The translations under genes and the position numbers were made by a program. A stretch of 42,081 nt of DNA. Source: an uncultured Gemmatimonadota bacterium. GTDB taxonomy: Bacteria > Gemmatimonadota > Gemmatimonadetes > Gemmatimonadales > GWC2-71-9. The stretch covers positions 1 to 42,081 of the forward strand of contig CAMPKP010000011.1 of NCBI GenBank assembly GCA_946887295.1. The letters are read 5' to 3'. How positions within the stretch are numbered: the stretch's first letter is position 1; each line of letters opens with the position of its first letter. The notes beneath the pieces are model-generated. The model saw only the letters and a program-made list of their open reading frames with translations. It had not been told where the DNA came from and did not search any database. Positions 22,508 to 31,199 of the stretch are shown here, piece after piece.

Positions 22508-23679
22508 TTGAGAGCCTCTGCCCGCTGACTGGCCTGCTCGTGAAGGCGCCGCGCGAGCGCCAGGTCCTTGCGGATGACCGGAAGCTCCTCCTCCACCAGC
22601 CCGCGCAGCCCCGCGGACCGGGCCTCGTCGCCCTTCCTCCGGAACTCCTGCAGCAGCGCCTCGAGGCGCTGGACCACGATGGCGGCGTAGGTGCGGTCGA
22701 CGCCTCCCTTCGACGCCTCCTCGAGCCTGTCGATCTTCCGCCTGTCCATGCGCTCCAGGTGAGCGTCCATCTCCGCGTCGTGTCGGGCGGCGACCTTCTG
22801 CCAGCGCTGCAGCCACTCGGTGAAGTCCTTCTCGATTCGCTCCGCCAGCCGGCGGGTCTCGTCCCTTTTCGCCTCGCGCTGGGCCCGCTTGGCCAGGCGG
22901 ATCTGCAGCAGGTGGTCGCTCAGGACCGCCTCGACGAACATGCGGTCCTCGGCACTGAGCGGGCGGCGATCGTTCTGGACGTCACGCGCGTCCTGGCGCG
23001 CACTGTCCGCGGCGGTGCGCGGCCGGGCCGTGTCGGAGGGCACCGGAGCCGGGAGGGGGACAGGTACGCCTCCCGGGCGTGCGGCCGTGGTCGCGACGCC
23101 GACGCGGCTGCCGACCTGCTGGGCGAGCGCCAGGTGCGATCGGATCGTGGACGCTCCGCTCTGCGCCAGCTGCCGCACCTCGGGCGAGCGGGCCGACGTC
23201 GACATGCGCTGGTAGGCGGCCAGGTCCTGCTGATGCGCCTGGATCATCTCCCTCATGTAGGCCTGGTCGAACGCGGCACCGGAGAGGTCCTCGAGCCGTT
23301 CGATCGCGTCCTGTCCGGCGGGACCGAAATCCACCTCGGTCTTCATGCGATTGTTCCGCGCGAGCGTGCCCCACTGCTGATTCATGGCGTTGTGCTCCGA
23401 GATCATGCGCCGGGCGAACTCCTTCACCGCGGAGTCGGCGGCGCGCGACTCCGCCAGCCGGCCCAGCGCCACCTCGGTGAAGTTGCCCGCCATGGCCTGG
23501 CGGATGTAGGCGCTGTCGGCGAGAGCGCCCGTGTCGGAGGGCACTGTCGGGGTGGGACGGACGTTCGCCCAAGGCGAGCCGGTGGTGTCCTGACCGGCAC
23601 GTACCTGGGCGAGCACGCCGGGCGCGGCGGCGAGCATGACCGCCGTCAGAGCGCCGGTCATGGGCATGACTCTCGACAT
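22504..23679 (-). CDS. secreted protein with two DUF4142-like domains
   Basis: 391 residues. Signal peptide: MSRVMPMTGALTAVMLAA, cleavage near VLAQ. The first DUF4142-type bundle (about 55-190) has DSAYIRQAMAGNFTEVALGR, EFARRMISEHNAMNQQ and AYMREMIQAHQQDL. A Pro/Thr linker (GVPVPLPAPVPSDTARP) follows. A second, more diverged and more charged copy (about 238-385) begins EDRMFVEAVLSDHLLQIRLA and contains VDRTYAAIVVQRLEALLQEF. The fold is a ferritin-like four-helix bundle of unknown role, often envelope or stress associated. A strong GAGGAGAA Shine-Dalgarno precedes the ATG. It overlaps or abuts the AI-2E gene, forming an operon. Confidence 0.8.
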   Translation of the reverse strand: MSRVMPMTGALTAVMLAAAPGVLAQVRAGQDTTGSPWANVRPTPTVPSDTGALADSAYIRQAMAGNFTEVALGRLAESRAADSAVKEFARRMISEHNAMNQQWGTLARNNRMKTEVDFGPAGQDAIERLEDLSGAAFDQAYMREMIQAHQQDLAAYQRMSTSARSPEVRQLAQSGASTIRSHLALAQQVGSRVGVATTAARPGGVPVPLPAPVPSDTARPRTAADSARQDARDVQNDRRPLSAEDRMFVEAVLSDHLLQIRLAKRAQREAKRDETRRLAERIEKDFTEWLQRWQKVAARHDAEMDAHLERMDRRKIDRLEEASKGGVDRTYAAIVVQRLEALLQEFRRKGDEARSAGLRGLVEEELPVIRKDLALARRLHEQASQRAEALK

Positions 23680-24039
23680 ATGACTTCTCCTCTTTCAGCA
23701 AAGGCGTGCTGGTCCGCACGCGGGCTGCTCCGATCGTAAGACCGTTGCCCTCCATGCGGATGTGACCCCCGGCACGGGTGAGGGGTGCGCTCGCGCGGTG
23801 TGGCGACGGCGCCAGCCTGGCGGGTGTCGAACCGTCCCGACAACTGCGCGGAGCGCCCCGGGGCCAGGCTCGCAAGCCTCGCTCATAACAGGGTTTGCGA
23901 TGGATAGCGGAAGTGCAATGGATGGCACGTCTCTCGCAGCTAAGTACCGCGACCCCACCTCAACGAACCAACCGGTCCGGCTGGTCGCCGGCACCCGACT
24001 CGATCCCGTATTCCAACCCGCCGCACGCGAGGGTCTTTC
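23680..24039. other. divergent intergenic region
   Basis: 360 bp between the DUF4142 gene (minus) and the copper-oxidase gene (plus). No ORF here shows protein-like composition and no consensus promoter was identified. A lone TTTGCGAT matches half of the AraC operator box near 23895, but it has no partner 21 bp away. Confidence 0.5.
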
Positions 24040-26097
24040 ATGCGCTACCCGCTCCGTACCGCTGTGGGCCTCGCCGCCGGTCTGCTCCTCGCCGTCGGCC
24101 TCGCCGTCCAGGGCTGCCAGGACCAGACGGCCATGGAGCCTTTCGGCCCTGACCTGGCCTCTGTCGTCCGGCGCACCTTGAAGGTCAGCGGCGGCGGCAC
24201 CGGCAGCGGCAGCGTCACCGCGCCGGCGGTCGGCGGGGCGGCGGCGCTGGACTGCGGGATCTCCGGCGGCACCTACGATCCGTTGGACTGCACCCTCCGG
24301 TACGCGAACAACACCGCCGTGCGCCTCACCGCCACGCCGAGCCCGGGGAGCAGGTTCAAGGAGTGGCGGAACGGGTGCACCGGCACCAGCACGTCCTGCA
24401 CCGTGCGCATGGATCAGAACAGGTCCGTCCGGGCCGTTTTCCAGCGGACCACGGCGTCGTCGTTCCGGCTCAGCGTCACCGGAGGCGGCGACGGCAGCGG
24501 CACGGTGACGAGCCAGGCCGGCCTCGCTCCGGCGATCGACTGCAGCGTGACCGGCGGCGCCCCGGCCGGCACCTGCAGCGGCACCTACCCGGGAGCAACC
24601 AGCGTGACCCTGACCGCCGCCTCCGCTGCCGGCCACACCTTCACCGGTTGGAGCGGCGACTGCAGCGGCAGCGGGACCTGTGCCGTCGCGATGAGCGCGA
24701 ACCGCTCGGTGACTGCCAACTTCTCGGCGCCCCTGGGCGCGGAGGCCCAGGTGGGCCGCTGGTCCTCACCCCGGTCCACGCCCATCGTCGGCCTCCACCT
24801 GAGCCTGCTGCCGAGCGGGAACGCGCTGCTGTGGGGTCACAGCGGCGAGCCGCAGGTGTGGAACGAGCAGTCCGGAAGCTTCACGCAGGTGGCCAACACC
24901 AACTGCACCGATCCGCGGGGATGCGAGCTCTTCTGCTCCGGGCATACCGTTATGGCCGACGGGCGCCTCATGGTCGCCGGCGGGCACGACGAGGCGCTGG
25001 GCAACAGCTACGGGCTCACCCAGGCGAGCATATTCGACGGCGACGGATGGCAGCCCGTCGCGCGCATGACCTACGCCCGCTGGTACCCGACCCTGGTGTC
25101 CCTGGCGGATGGGAAGGTGGTGGTGCTCTCCGGGACCCGCGTACCGGGCCAGAACGCGTCCATCCCCGAGCGCTGGGACGGGAACACGTGGACCGCTCTC
25201 ACCGGCGCGGATCTGAAGCTGCCGATCTATCCCCGGGCCTTCGTCGAGCCGAAGAGCGGGCGCGTGTTCGTCGCGGGACACCTGGAGGTCAAGTTCCTCG
25301 ACCCCAACGGGAGCGGCTCGTGGTCCAACGGCCCCGCCCGACAGGTTGCCGACCGCAGCTATGGCGGCGCCGTCATGCTGGACAGCAGGATCCTGTACGC
25401 CGGCGGCGGCGGAAAGACCTGTCCCGTCGCGCCCGAGCGGAGCGCCGAGATCATCGACCTGGCCGACGCTGCGCCGTCATGGACGCCCACCGGGTCCATG
25501 GCCGTGGGCCGCCGGCACATCAACCTCACCATTCTGCCCGACGGCACGGCGCTGGCGACCGGCGGGACCAGCACCTGCGGAGCGAGCGACGAGGCCGGCG
25601 CCGTCTTCTCGGCCGAGCTGTGGGATCCGGGGACCGGGCAGTGGAGGACCCTCGCGAGCGCGGGTGTGGTGCGCGTGTACCACTCGACCGCGATGCTGCT
25701 GCCCGACGGCCGCGTGCTGTCCACCGGCAGCGGCGACGGCGGCGGCGTGGCGGCGCAGCGCACCTACGAGATCTTCTCGCCGCCCTACCTGTTCAAGGGC
25801 AACCGACCGTCCTACGACCTGGCGGCCACGAACATGCGCTACGGGCAGCCGTTCGCCGTGAGCACCTCCGACGCGGCGTCGATCCGGAAGGTCACCATCA
25901 TCCGCCTGCCTTCCACCACGCACGCCTTCAACATGAGCCAGCGGCTCAACACGCTCCAATTCGAGGTCGCGGGTGGCGGACTGACGGTCACGCCACCCGC
26001 GGACGGGCGGATCGCGCCGCCGGGGCCGTACCTGCTGTTCCTGGTGAACGAGGCGGGGGTGCCCTCGGTGGCCCAGACGGTGATGCTCTCGAACTGA
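24040..26097 (+). CDS. copper-radical oxidase (galactose-oxidase-like) lipoprotein with two InlB-type repeats
   Basis: 685 residues. The N-terminus is a lipoprotein signal with Cys26 after AVGLAVQG. Two Cys-containing repeats of the bacterial InlB-B type follow (about 46-132 and 143-230; LKVSGGGTGSGSV and LSVTGGGDGSGTV mark their starts, and FKEWRNGC/FTGWSGDC their cores). A seven-bladed kelch-like catalytic region then runs to a C-terminal DUF1929-type immunoglobulin-like domain. All copper and radical-cofactor residues of galactose oxidase can be placed: Cys299 (FCSGH) and Tyr349 (ARWYPTL) for the thioether link, axial Tyr547 and His548 (VYHST), and His628 (TTHAFN). It should be an active alcohol or aldehyde oxidase on the outer envelope. 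The substrate is unknown. No neighbour is obviously coupled. Confidence 0.88.
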   Translation: MRYPLRTAVGLAAGLLLAVGLAVQGCQDQTAMEPFGPDLASVVRRTLKVSGGGTGSGSVTAPAVGGAAALDCGISGGTYDPLDCTLRYANNTAVRLTATPSPGSRFKEWRNGCTGTSTSCTVRMDQNRSVRAVFQRTTASSFRLSVTGGGDGSGTVTSQAGLAPAIDCSVTGGAPAGTCSGTYPGATSVTLTAASAAGHTFTGWSGDCSGSGTCAVAMSANRSVTANFSAPLGAEAQVGRWSSPRSTPIVGLHLSLLPSGNALLWGHSGEPQVWNEQSGSFTQVANTNCTDPRGCELFCSGHTVMADGRLMVAGGHDEALGNSYGLTQASIFDGDGWQPVARMTYARWYPTLVSLADGKVVVLSGTRVPGQNASIPERWDGNTWTALTGADLKLPIYPRAFVEPKSGRVFVAGHLEVKFLDPNGSGSWSNGPARQVADRSYGGAVMLDSRILYAGGGGKTCPVAPERSAEIIDLADAAPSWTPTGSMAVGRRHINLTILPDGTALATGGTSTCGASDEAGAVFSAELWDPGTGQWRTLASAGVVRVYHSTAMLLPDGRVLSTGSGDGGGVAAQRTYEIFSPPYLFKGNRPSYDLAATNMRYGQPFAVSTSDAASIRKVTIIRLPSTTHAFNMSQRLNTLQFEVAGGGLTVTPPADGRIAPPGPYLLFLVNEAGVPSVAQTVMLSN

Positions 26098-26122
26098 GGA
26101 AGCGTCGCGACGCGGGTGCGGA

Positions 26123-26665
26123 CTACGGCTCCCCCCGCATCGCCATCCGCATCGCGTCCGGGACCCGGTCGATCCGCCGAAGGATCGCCTCGCGGTCGGC
26201 CGCACTCAGCAGCGGCGAGTCCGCCAGCATCTCGGCCCGATGCCCCAGCTCCCAGACCTGCCGCGGGTCCTTCTGTTCCTGCGCGATCCACGCGGCGTCG
26301 AGGTAGGCCAGCGACGCGGCCCGGAGATCTCCCCGCGCCAGGGCCTGACCTGCCGCCTTGGCCATGTCGCCCCGGGCTGCCGAGCGGTCACCGGTGGCGT
26401 AGGCGAGGGCCGCGGCCTCGCTCAGGCAGCGGAAGCCGAGCGGATCGTCCGCGGCGCGCAGATCCGCCGAGCGGCGATGCAGGCGGGCGGCGTCGCGCCA
26501 GCGGTGCGCCGCGACCAGGGCGGCCGCGGCCTCATGCAGGCTGTCCGCCCGCACCGAGCTGACCAGGGTGGGCAACCGGTATTGGGCCGCGACGGCGCCG
26601 GGCAGACCGGCAGTGGCGAGCAGCACGCCGGCGATGGTGAGGCGGCTGGCGATCATGACCTTCAT
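26123..26665 (-). CDS. secreted helical-repeat protein, unknown
   Basis: 180 residues. Signal peptide: MIASRLTIAGVLLATAGLPGAVAAQ, with cleavage after AAQ likely. The rest is helical and TPR-like: HEAAAALVAAHRWRDAARLH, AAALAYATGDRSAARGD, QALARGDLRAASLAYLDAAW. There is no catalytic motif. GGGGGT lies 5 bases before the ATG. It ends 25 bp from the convergent copper-oxidase gene. Small periplasmic proteins of this kind were noticed elsewhere in the window only as longer TPR proteins. No function can be assigned. Confidence 0.72.
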   Translation of the reverse strand: MKVMIASRLTIAGVLLATAGLPGAVAAQYRLPTLVSSVRADSLHEAAAALVAAHRWRDAARLHRRSADLRAADDPLGFRCLSEAAALAYATGDRSAARGDMAKAAGQALARGDLRAASLAYLDAAWIAQEQKDPRQVWELGHRAEMLADSPLLSAADREAILRRIDRVPDAMRMAMRGEP

Positions 26666-26863
26666 CGGGCACCCCCTGAGTGCGAAGCGGATCGTTCTTC
26701 ATGCTGTGCGTGCGAGACCAGGCGCTAAGCTGGATGTCGCGGCGGAACGGCGCAGGGGACGTTCGTCCCATGATTTTGCCTGCTCGGGGAGCGATATCGA
26801 ATCACGGAAACTTCACGCGGGGCCGGAAGCGTAGTGGGGTGATCCCGCGGAGGTTTCTGGATC

Positions 26864-27772
26864 ATGGATCTGGCACCACTGGTTCGAGCAGTCGACGTCC
26901 TCATGTCACCCCTGGAATGGGGCAGTGAGGACGGCTGGCTCGCCGAGAGCCTGCAGCGGGTCCGAGAGGTCCGCGGAGTCCCCGATTTCCCTGCAGCGGC
27001 GACCGCGCTGGGCGGCCTCGAGGAGCTGCTTCGGCTGGAGGGCGACGAACCGGGCTGGCTCCGGGCCGCGCTCGACTCACCTGGCGAGTCGCGGCGGGGC
27101 AGCGGGCTACCGGCCATGGTCGTTGCTCCGGGGGAGGATCTCCTGCCCGTGGTGTCCCTCCGCTGCGCCCTCGCCGCCGGCCTCGCGACGCTCCAGCGGC
27201 TGCACGGGTGGAGGTGCACGCTGGGGCAGGCCTTCGACGACGTGGATACCGGCATGGCGATCTTCAGGAGCGACGGGCTCCGCGAGATGGCGCGCAACGC
27301 GCGGTGGGGCGAGCTGCTCGATGAGGAGCCCGAGTGCAACAGCCTGCTCGAGCTGGTCACGCAGCAGGCCCGGCAGGCCGCGGCGTCAGGGGATTGCCTC
27401 CGGGAGGGCGACGAGGAGGTGGAAGTGGGCGGGCGGAGCTACCGGCTGGTCGTGAGCCGCACGCTGGCCGGGACGCTGCTCCCCGAGGCCGCCGTGCTCG
27501 TCCTGATGGAGCGCCTGAGCCCGGGGCTGCCGACCACTCAGGAGCTGCGGATCTCCTTCGGGCTTCGGGGCCGCGAGCCGCAGGTCGCGCTGCTTGCGGC
27601 GGAAGGGCTCTCCAACGCGGACATCGCCCGGCGGCTGCGGCTGAGCGCCCATACCGTCCGCCACTACCTCGAGCGGGTGCTCGACCGGCTCGGCCTCCAT
27701 TCGCGCAAGGCGCTCGCCCTGCGGCTCATGGTCTCCGGCGGCGAGCGCCCGCAGCCGCCGGACCGCAGGTAA
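26864..27772 (+). CDS. LuxR-type transcription regulator
   Basis: 302 residues. The C-terminal LuxR helix-turn-helix is unmistakable at about 230-290: LRGREPQVALLAAEGLSNAD, IARRLRLSAHTVRHYLERVL and DRLGLHSRK. Residues 1-220 have no clear receiver, PAS or autoinducer domain. A stretch GQAFDDVDTGMAIFRSDGLR resembles a PAS-like edge, and ELLDEEPECN is charged. There is no Asp phosphorylation pocket in the receiver pattern. It is monocistronic in front of the csp leader. Targets cannot be named from sequence. Confidence 0.85.
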   Translation: MDLAPLVRAVDVLMSPLEWGSEDGWLAESLQRVREVRGVPDFPAAATALGGLEELLRLEGDEPGWLRAALDSPGESRRGSGLPAMVVAPGEDLLPVVSLRCALAAGLATLQRLHGWRCTLGQAFDDVDTGMAIFRSDGLREMARNARWGELLDEEPECNSLLELVTQQARQAAASGDCLREGDEEVEVGGRSYRLVVSRTLAGTLLPEAAVLVLMERLSPGLPTTQELRISFGLRGREPQVALLAAEGLSNADIARRLRLSAHTVRHYLERVLDRLGLHSRKALALRLMVSGGERPQPPDRR

Positions 27773-27818
27773 GCGCTTCTCCCCGCCGCGATCACGAGGT
27801 GCGAACCGGCAAGGCCGC

Positions 27819-27847
27819 TTGCCGCTTCCGGCTCGCTCGGGTACATT
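27819..27847 (+). promoter_or_regulatory. sigma70-like promoter of the csp leader
   Basis: TTGCCG (27819-27824) and TACATT (27842-27847) are exactly 17 bp apart. Transcription from it would start near 27854 and meet a terminator hairpin about 42 nt later, well upstream of the cold-shock gene. Confidence 0.5.
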
Positions 27848-27895
27848 GTCACCGTGTTCGGAGGCGCTCGCGCACCGAATCCAACGTGATCAGAA

Positions 27896-27926
27896 GGGGC
27901 TGGCGTTGACGCCGGCCCCTTTTTTT
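27896..27926 (+). terminator. intrinsic terminator within the csp leader
   Basis: A 10-bp GC-rich stem (27896-27905 with 27910-27919, one G-T pair, loop TTGA) is followed at once by seven T residues (27920-27926). It could end the LuxR-gene transcript from upstream, or act as an attenuator in a transcript started at 27854, giving an RNA of about 70 nt. Confidence 0.8.
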
Positions 27927-28060
27927 CGGGGTTGTCGTTCCTGGCGCAGAGCTGCGCCGCGGCAACCGCGCCCCGCGTGGAGGCGTGATCCACGCAACCC
28001 GTAGTCGGCCGTGCGGCATGTCCTCACTCCGATTACATCATTACGCAAGGAGTAGGAACA

Positions 28061-28273
28061 ATGCGCACCACTGGCACGGTCAAGTGGTTCAACGACGCCA
28101 AGGGCTTCGGTTTCATCACGCCCGAGGACGGTCAGAAGGACTGCTTCGTCCATCATTCGGCGATCCAGGCCCAGGGCTTCAAGAGCCTGGCCGAGGGTGA
28201 CCGGGTAGAGTTCGACGTCGTGCAGGGTCAGAAGGGCCCGGCGGCGGAGAACGTCTCGAAGCTCGCGCAGTAA
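28061..28273 (+). CDS. cold-shock domain protein
   Basis: 70 residues, the usual size of a CspA-family protein. Nucleic-acid-binding motifs are RNP1 KGFGFIT (16-22) and RNP2 VHHSAI (30-35), and the N-terminus [15 protein letters not shown] is diagnostic. These proteins bind single-stranded RNA and DNA and melt secondary structure. AAGGAG lies 8 bases before the ATG. The leader is about 200 nt and contains a terminator, in keeping with post-transcriptional control of csp genes. A 7-bp stem (28279-28296) follows the stop, and a longer terminator comes at 28316. Confidence 0.96.
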   Translation: MRTTGTVKWFNDAKGFGFITPEDGQKDCFVHHSAIQAQGFKSLAEGDRVEFDVVQGQKGPAAENVSKLAQ

Positions 28274-28315
28274 GCGGCGTGCGGCACCAGCCGCACGATG
28301 CATCGGGATGTAATC

Positions 28316-28353
28316 GCGACGGCCGGCTCCTCTTCGGAGGAGCCGGCCGTCGC
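28316..28353. terminator. bidirectional terminator with UUCG loop
   Basis: A perfect 17-bp stem (28316-28332 with 28337-28353) closes on the extra-stable loop TTCG. It stands between the convergent cold-shock gene and the kinase gene ending at 28370, so it probably separates both. T-runs are weak on either side. Confidence 0.7.
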
Positions 28354-28369
28354 CGTCTCTACCCCCAGG

Positions 28370-31051
28370 TCAGCGCTGCGCCCGCGCCTTCATCTCCTCA
28401 ACCCAGTTCTGCACCACGATCAGCTCGTTGCGATCCGTCGGCGTGGTCTCCCTGAGCATCAGGAACCGCTTGTCGTCGGGGCTCACGTCGAAAGCCGGCA
28501 CCGCGGGTACCGGCGAGTAGGGCGCGGTGGAGAAGAGCCGCCTGGGCGGGCTGATCGTGAACGACGCACCCGGCGCGACCTGCACGCTCATCATCTCGTT
28601 CTGCGTGCTGCGATAGAAGAGCTCCCGCCCGCTTCGCGACCACACCGGATCGGTGCCCCCCGCCGCCGAGACCTGCCACCGCGCGGATGCGGCGTCGGGG
28701 AACGGACGCACGTAGATCTCGAACACCCCCGACTCCTCCGACGCGTACGCCAGCCAGCGCCCGTCGGGCGAGACAGCCGCGTCGGCTTCGACAGCGGGGC
28801 TCGCGGCGAGCGACACCAGCGTGGTGTCTCCCATCCGGGTGGCGAGGATGTTGCCCCTCCCCGGGCCACCGATCGTGCTCCGCAGCACCAGCCAGCGGGC
28901 GTCACGCGTCTGGAGGACCTGTCCCCAGGTGGATGCGCCAGGCAGGAGGGTCTGCTCGCTGCCGGTGCCGTCGGCCCGGCGCATCGCGGGCACCCCGCCG
29001 ATGTTGCTCACCCTCGCCAGGTAGAGGACGGACCGCCCGTCGGCCGACCAGGTCGGGCGCATGCTGCCGGTGTCCCCGAAGGTGAGCCGGGAGTAGGGAC
29101 CCTCCGGGAGCTGCTTGACCCACACGGTGCTGAGCCCGTTCTGAACCACGTCCACCGCCAGCGCCTTGCCGTCGGGGGAGAGGGCGAAGTTGGAGATGAT
29201 CCCCTGCGGCTGCCAGGCGGGATCGACGGGGCTTTCGGCTCCGTCCCGGCTGACCCAGACCGGCCGGCGCGACCCGGTGGCGCCCCCCGTCGTGTACATC
29301 AGGGTGCCGTTCTCCGACAGGTCGAGGTTGATGGAGAACCCGCTGCCCTCGACTCCGATTCCCTCGAGCAGTCCGATCGGGGAGCCGTTCGCTTCCAGCT
29401 TCTCGGGGTCGAACGGCAGCGCGAGGAGCTTCCCCTCCGCGGTCGCGACCAGGAGGTGTCCGGTCGGCGAGTACCGCGCGAACACGCCGCGCATGATCAC
29501 TTTCGGCTCGCCCTTCGGCAGCTTCATCGCGACGATCTGGTAGTCCGCGGCCGACTGGCTCGGGCGCCGGGTCCGGAAGACCAGTCCGCCGCCTTCGGGC
29601 AGAAGCACGGGCCACTCCGCGCCTTCCTCCTTCCGCGCCAGCGCATTGTACACCAGCTCGGCGGGTCCGCCCGACGACCGCATGCGGATGATCCCCGAGT
29701 CCCCTTCGACGTAGATGTACCCGTCCGGCCCCCAGGTGCCGCCGGTCGAGTTCACGCTGTCGCTGAGCGTGAGCACGGGGCCGCCGTCGAGCGAGACCGT
29801 CCGGAGCGTCGTGCCGTTGATCAGGAACCCCACGTGGCGACCGTCGGGCGAGAAGAATGGCGTCCCGGCGTTCTCGGTTCCCGCGATCGGAGCCGAGGTC
29901 AGCTGGTCGTGCTCCCGGAGCCACAGCTTGCCGCCGCGCTCCGCGGGTCCCACGTACACGATCCGCTTTCCGTCCGGCGAGAGCGCGACCCGGTTGCCCG
30001 ACTGGGTCACCGGCTGGAGCGCCTGCTCCGGCGGCATGAAGAGACTGAACCGGTTGACTGTCGGCGAGGGGGCCGGCCGGAGCCAGGCCCAGAGCGCCGC
30101 GGCGGTGGCTGCGAGGGCGACGCCGGCGAGCGCGAGGGTGATGGGATCGCGGCGCCTCGCGGCCACGGACGCGGCGGGGCCCGGCGCGGCCGCCGTCGAG
30201 GCCACGGTCGGCACGTAGTTCCGCCCCGCCAACGCCTCGGCGAACTCCGCGGCGGTGGCGAACCGGTCGGCCGGCAGCTTCTCCAGGGCGGTCCGTACCG
30301 CGGCTTCCACGTGCGGCGGGATGGTGTGGCGCTGGGGGAGCATGGCGCGCGGCGCCTCGGTGAGCACCCGGGCCACGACCGCCTGCGCGGTGGAGCCGGT
30401 GAACGGAGGGTCGCCGGTGAGCATCTCGTAGAGCATCGCGCCGAGCGCGTAGACGTCCGAGCGGGCGGTGATCTCCCGCTCGCCCATGGCCTGCTCCGGG
30501 CTCATGTAGTGCGGCGTGCCGAGCGACATGCCGGTCTCGGTCATCCGCTGGCCGCTGGCCTTGCTCGCCGCCAGCGCGATACCGAAGTCGGCCACCAGCG
30601 CCTGGCCGTCGTGGAGCAGGATGTTCTCCGGCTTGATGTCGCGGTGGACCACGCCGTGGCGGTGGGCGTAGTCGAGCGCCGAGGCCACCTCGGTGGCGAT
30701 GCGCACCGCGTCGGCCACCGGGAGCTGCTTCTCACGGGTGAGCCGGTCGCGCAGCGTCTCCCCCTCGACGAACGGCATCACGTAGAAGAGGTAGGAGTCG
30801 GCCTCGCCGGAGTCGAACAGCGGCAGGATGTGCGGATGCTGGAGATTGGCGGTGAGCTTGATCTCGGCGAGGAACCGCTCGGCGCCGATGACCGCGGCCA
30901 GCTCGGGCCGCAGCACCTTGAGCGCGACCCTGCGGTCGTGCCGGACGTCCTGCGCCAGGTACACCGTCGCCATGCCCCCCGCGCCGACCTCGCGCTCGAG
31001 CCGGTAGCGGTCCTCGAGGGCGGACTGGAGACGGCTCAGCAGCTCGGGCAT
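28370..31051 (-). CDS. Ser/Thr protein kinase with C-terminal TolB-type beta-propeller
   Basis: 893 residues. The kinase domain (16-275) has GAGGMATVY, Lys45, HRDIKPEN (Asp138), DFG (Asp155) and GTPHYMSPEQ. A membrane helix lies near 300-322 (ITLALAGVALAATAAALWAW). The remainder has repeated WD40/PD40 blades with the recurring SPDGR or SPDGK turn, for example LSPDGKRIVYVG, FSPDGRHVGFL, LSPDGKALAVD and WSADGRSVLYLA. The kinase should therefore be cytoplasmic and the propeller periplasmic. Its N-terminus MPELLSRLQSALEDRYRLER closely matches the kinase at 41915. Upstream of the start no consensus promoter stands out. A terminator separates it from the cold-shock gene. Confidence 0.93.
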   Translation of the reverse strand: MPELLSRLQSALEDRYRLEREVGAGGMATVYLAQDVRHDRRVALKVLRPELAAVIGAERFLAEIKLTANLQHPHILPLFDSGEADSYLFYVMPFVEGETLRDRLTREKQLPVADAVRIATEVASALDYAHRHGVVHRDIKPENILLHDGQALVADFGIALAASKASGQRMTETGMSLGTPHYMSPEQAMGEREITARSDVYALGAMLYEMLTGDPPFTGSTAQAVVARVLTEAPRAMLPQRHTIPPHVEAAVRTALEKLPADRFATAAEFAEALAGRNYVPTVASTAAAPGPAASVAARRRDPITLALAGVALAATAAALWAWLRPAPSPTVNRFSLFMPPEQALQPVTQSGNRVALSPDGKRIVYVGPAERGGKLWLREHDQLTSAPIAGTENAGTPFFSPDGRHVGFLINGTTLRTVSLDGGPVLTLSDSVNSTGGTWGPDGYIYVEGDSGIIRMRSSGGPAELVYNALARKEEGAEWPVLLPEGGGLVFRTRRPSQSAADYQIVAMKLPKGEPKVIMRGVFARYSPTGHLLVATAEGKLLALPFDPEKLEANGSPIGLLEGIGVEGSGFSINLDLSENGTLMYTTGGATGSRRPVWVSRDGAESPVDPAWQPQGIISNFALSPDGKALAVDVVQNGLSTVWVKQLPEGPYSRLTFGDTGSMRPTWSADGRSVLYLARVSNIGGVPAMRRADGTGSEQTLLPGASTWGQVLQTRDARWLVLRSTIGGPGRGNILATRMGDTTLVSLAASPAVEADAAVSPDGRWLAYASEESGVFEIYVRPFPDAASARWQVSAAGGTDPVWSRSGRELFYRSTQNEMMSVQVAPGASFTISPPRRLFSTAPYSPVPAVPAFDVSPDDKRFLMLRETTPTDRNELIVVQNWVEEMKARAQR

Positions 31052-31199
31052 ACGCCTGCTCCTGGGGTGATTGCCTTCGAGGATGGCGGTGGGGTGCGCC
31101 TGAAGCTACAGCCCGGGCCCCGCTCAGGCCAGATTCGGGGCGCATTTCAACCTGGGTGCATGTCCCGCGTCCGCGACCCGAGCCGCGGCGCGGCGCTCG

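Noticed and set aside
23890..23905. Half-site TTTGCGAT as a third AraC operator
   Set aside because: No second box 21 bp away on either side.
23762..24181. plus-strand frame upstream of the copper-oxidase start
   Set aside because: Composition is not protein-like and it continues out of frame into the lipoprotein signal region.
28279..28296. 7-bp hairpin after the cold-shock stop, as a separate terminator
   Set aside because: No T-run follows, and a much stronger terminator comes 20 bp later.
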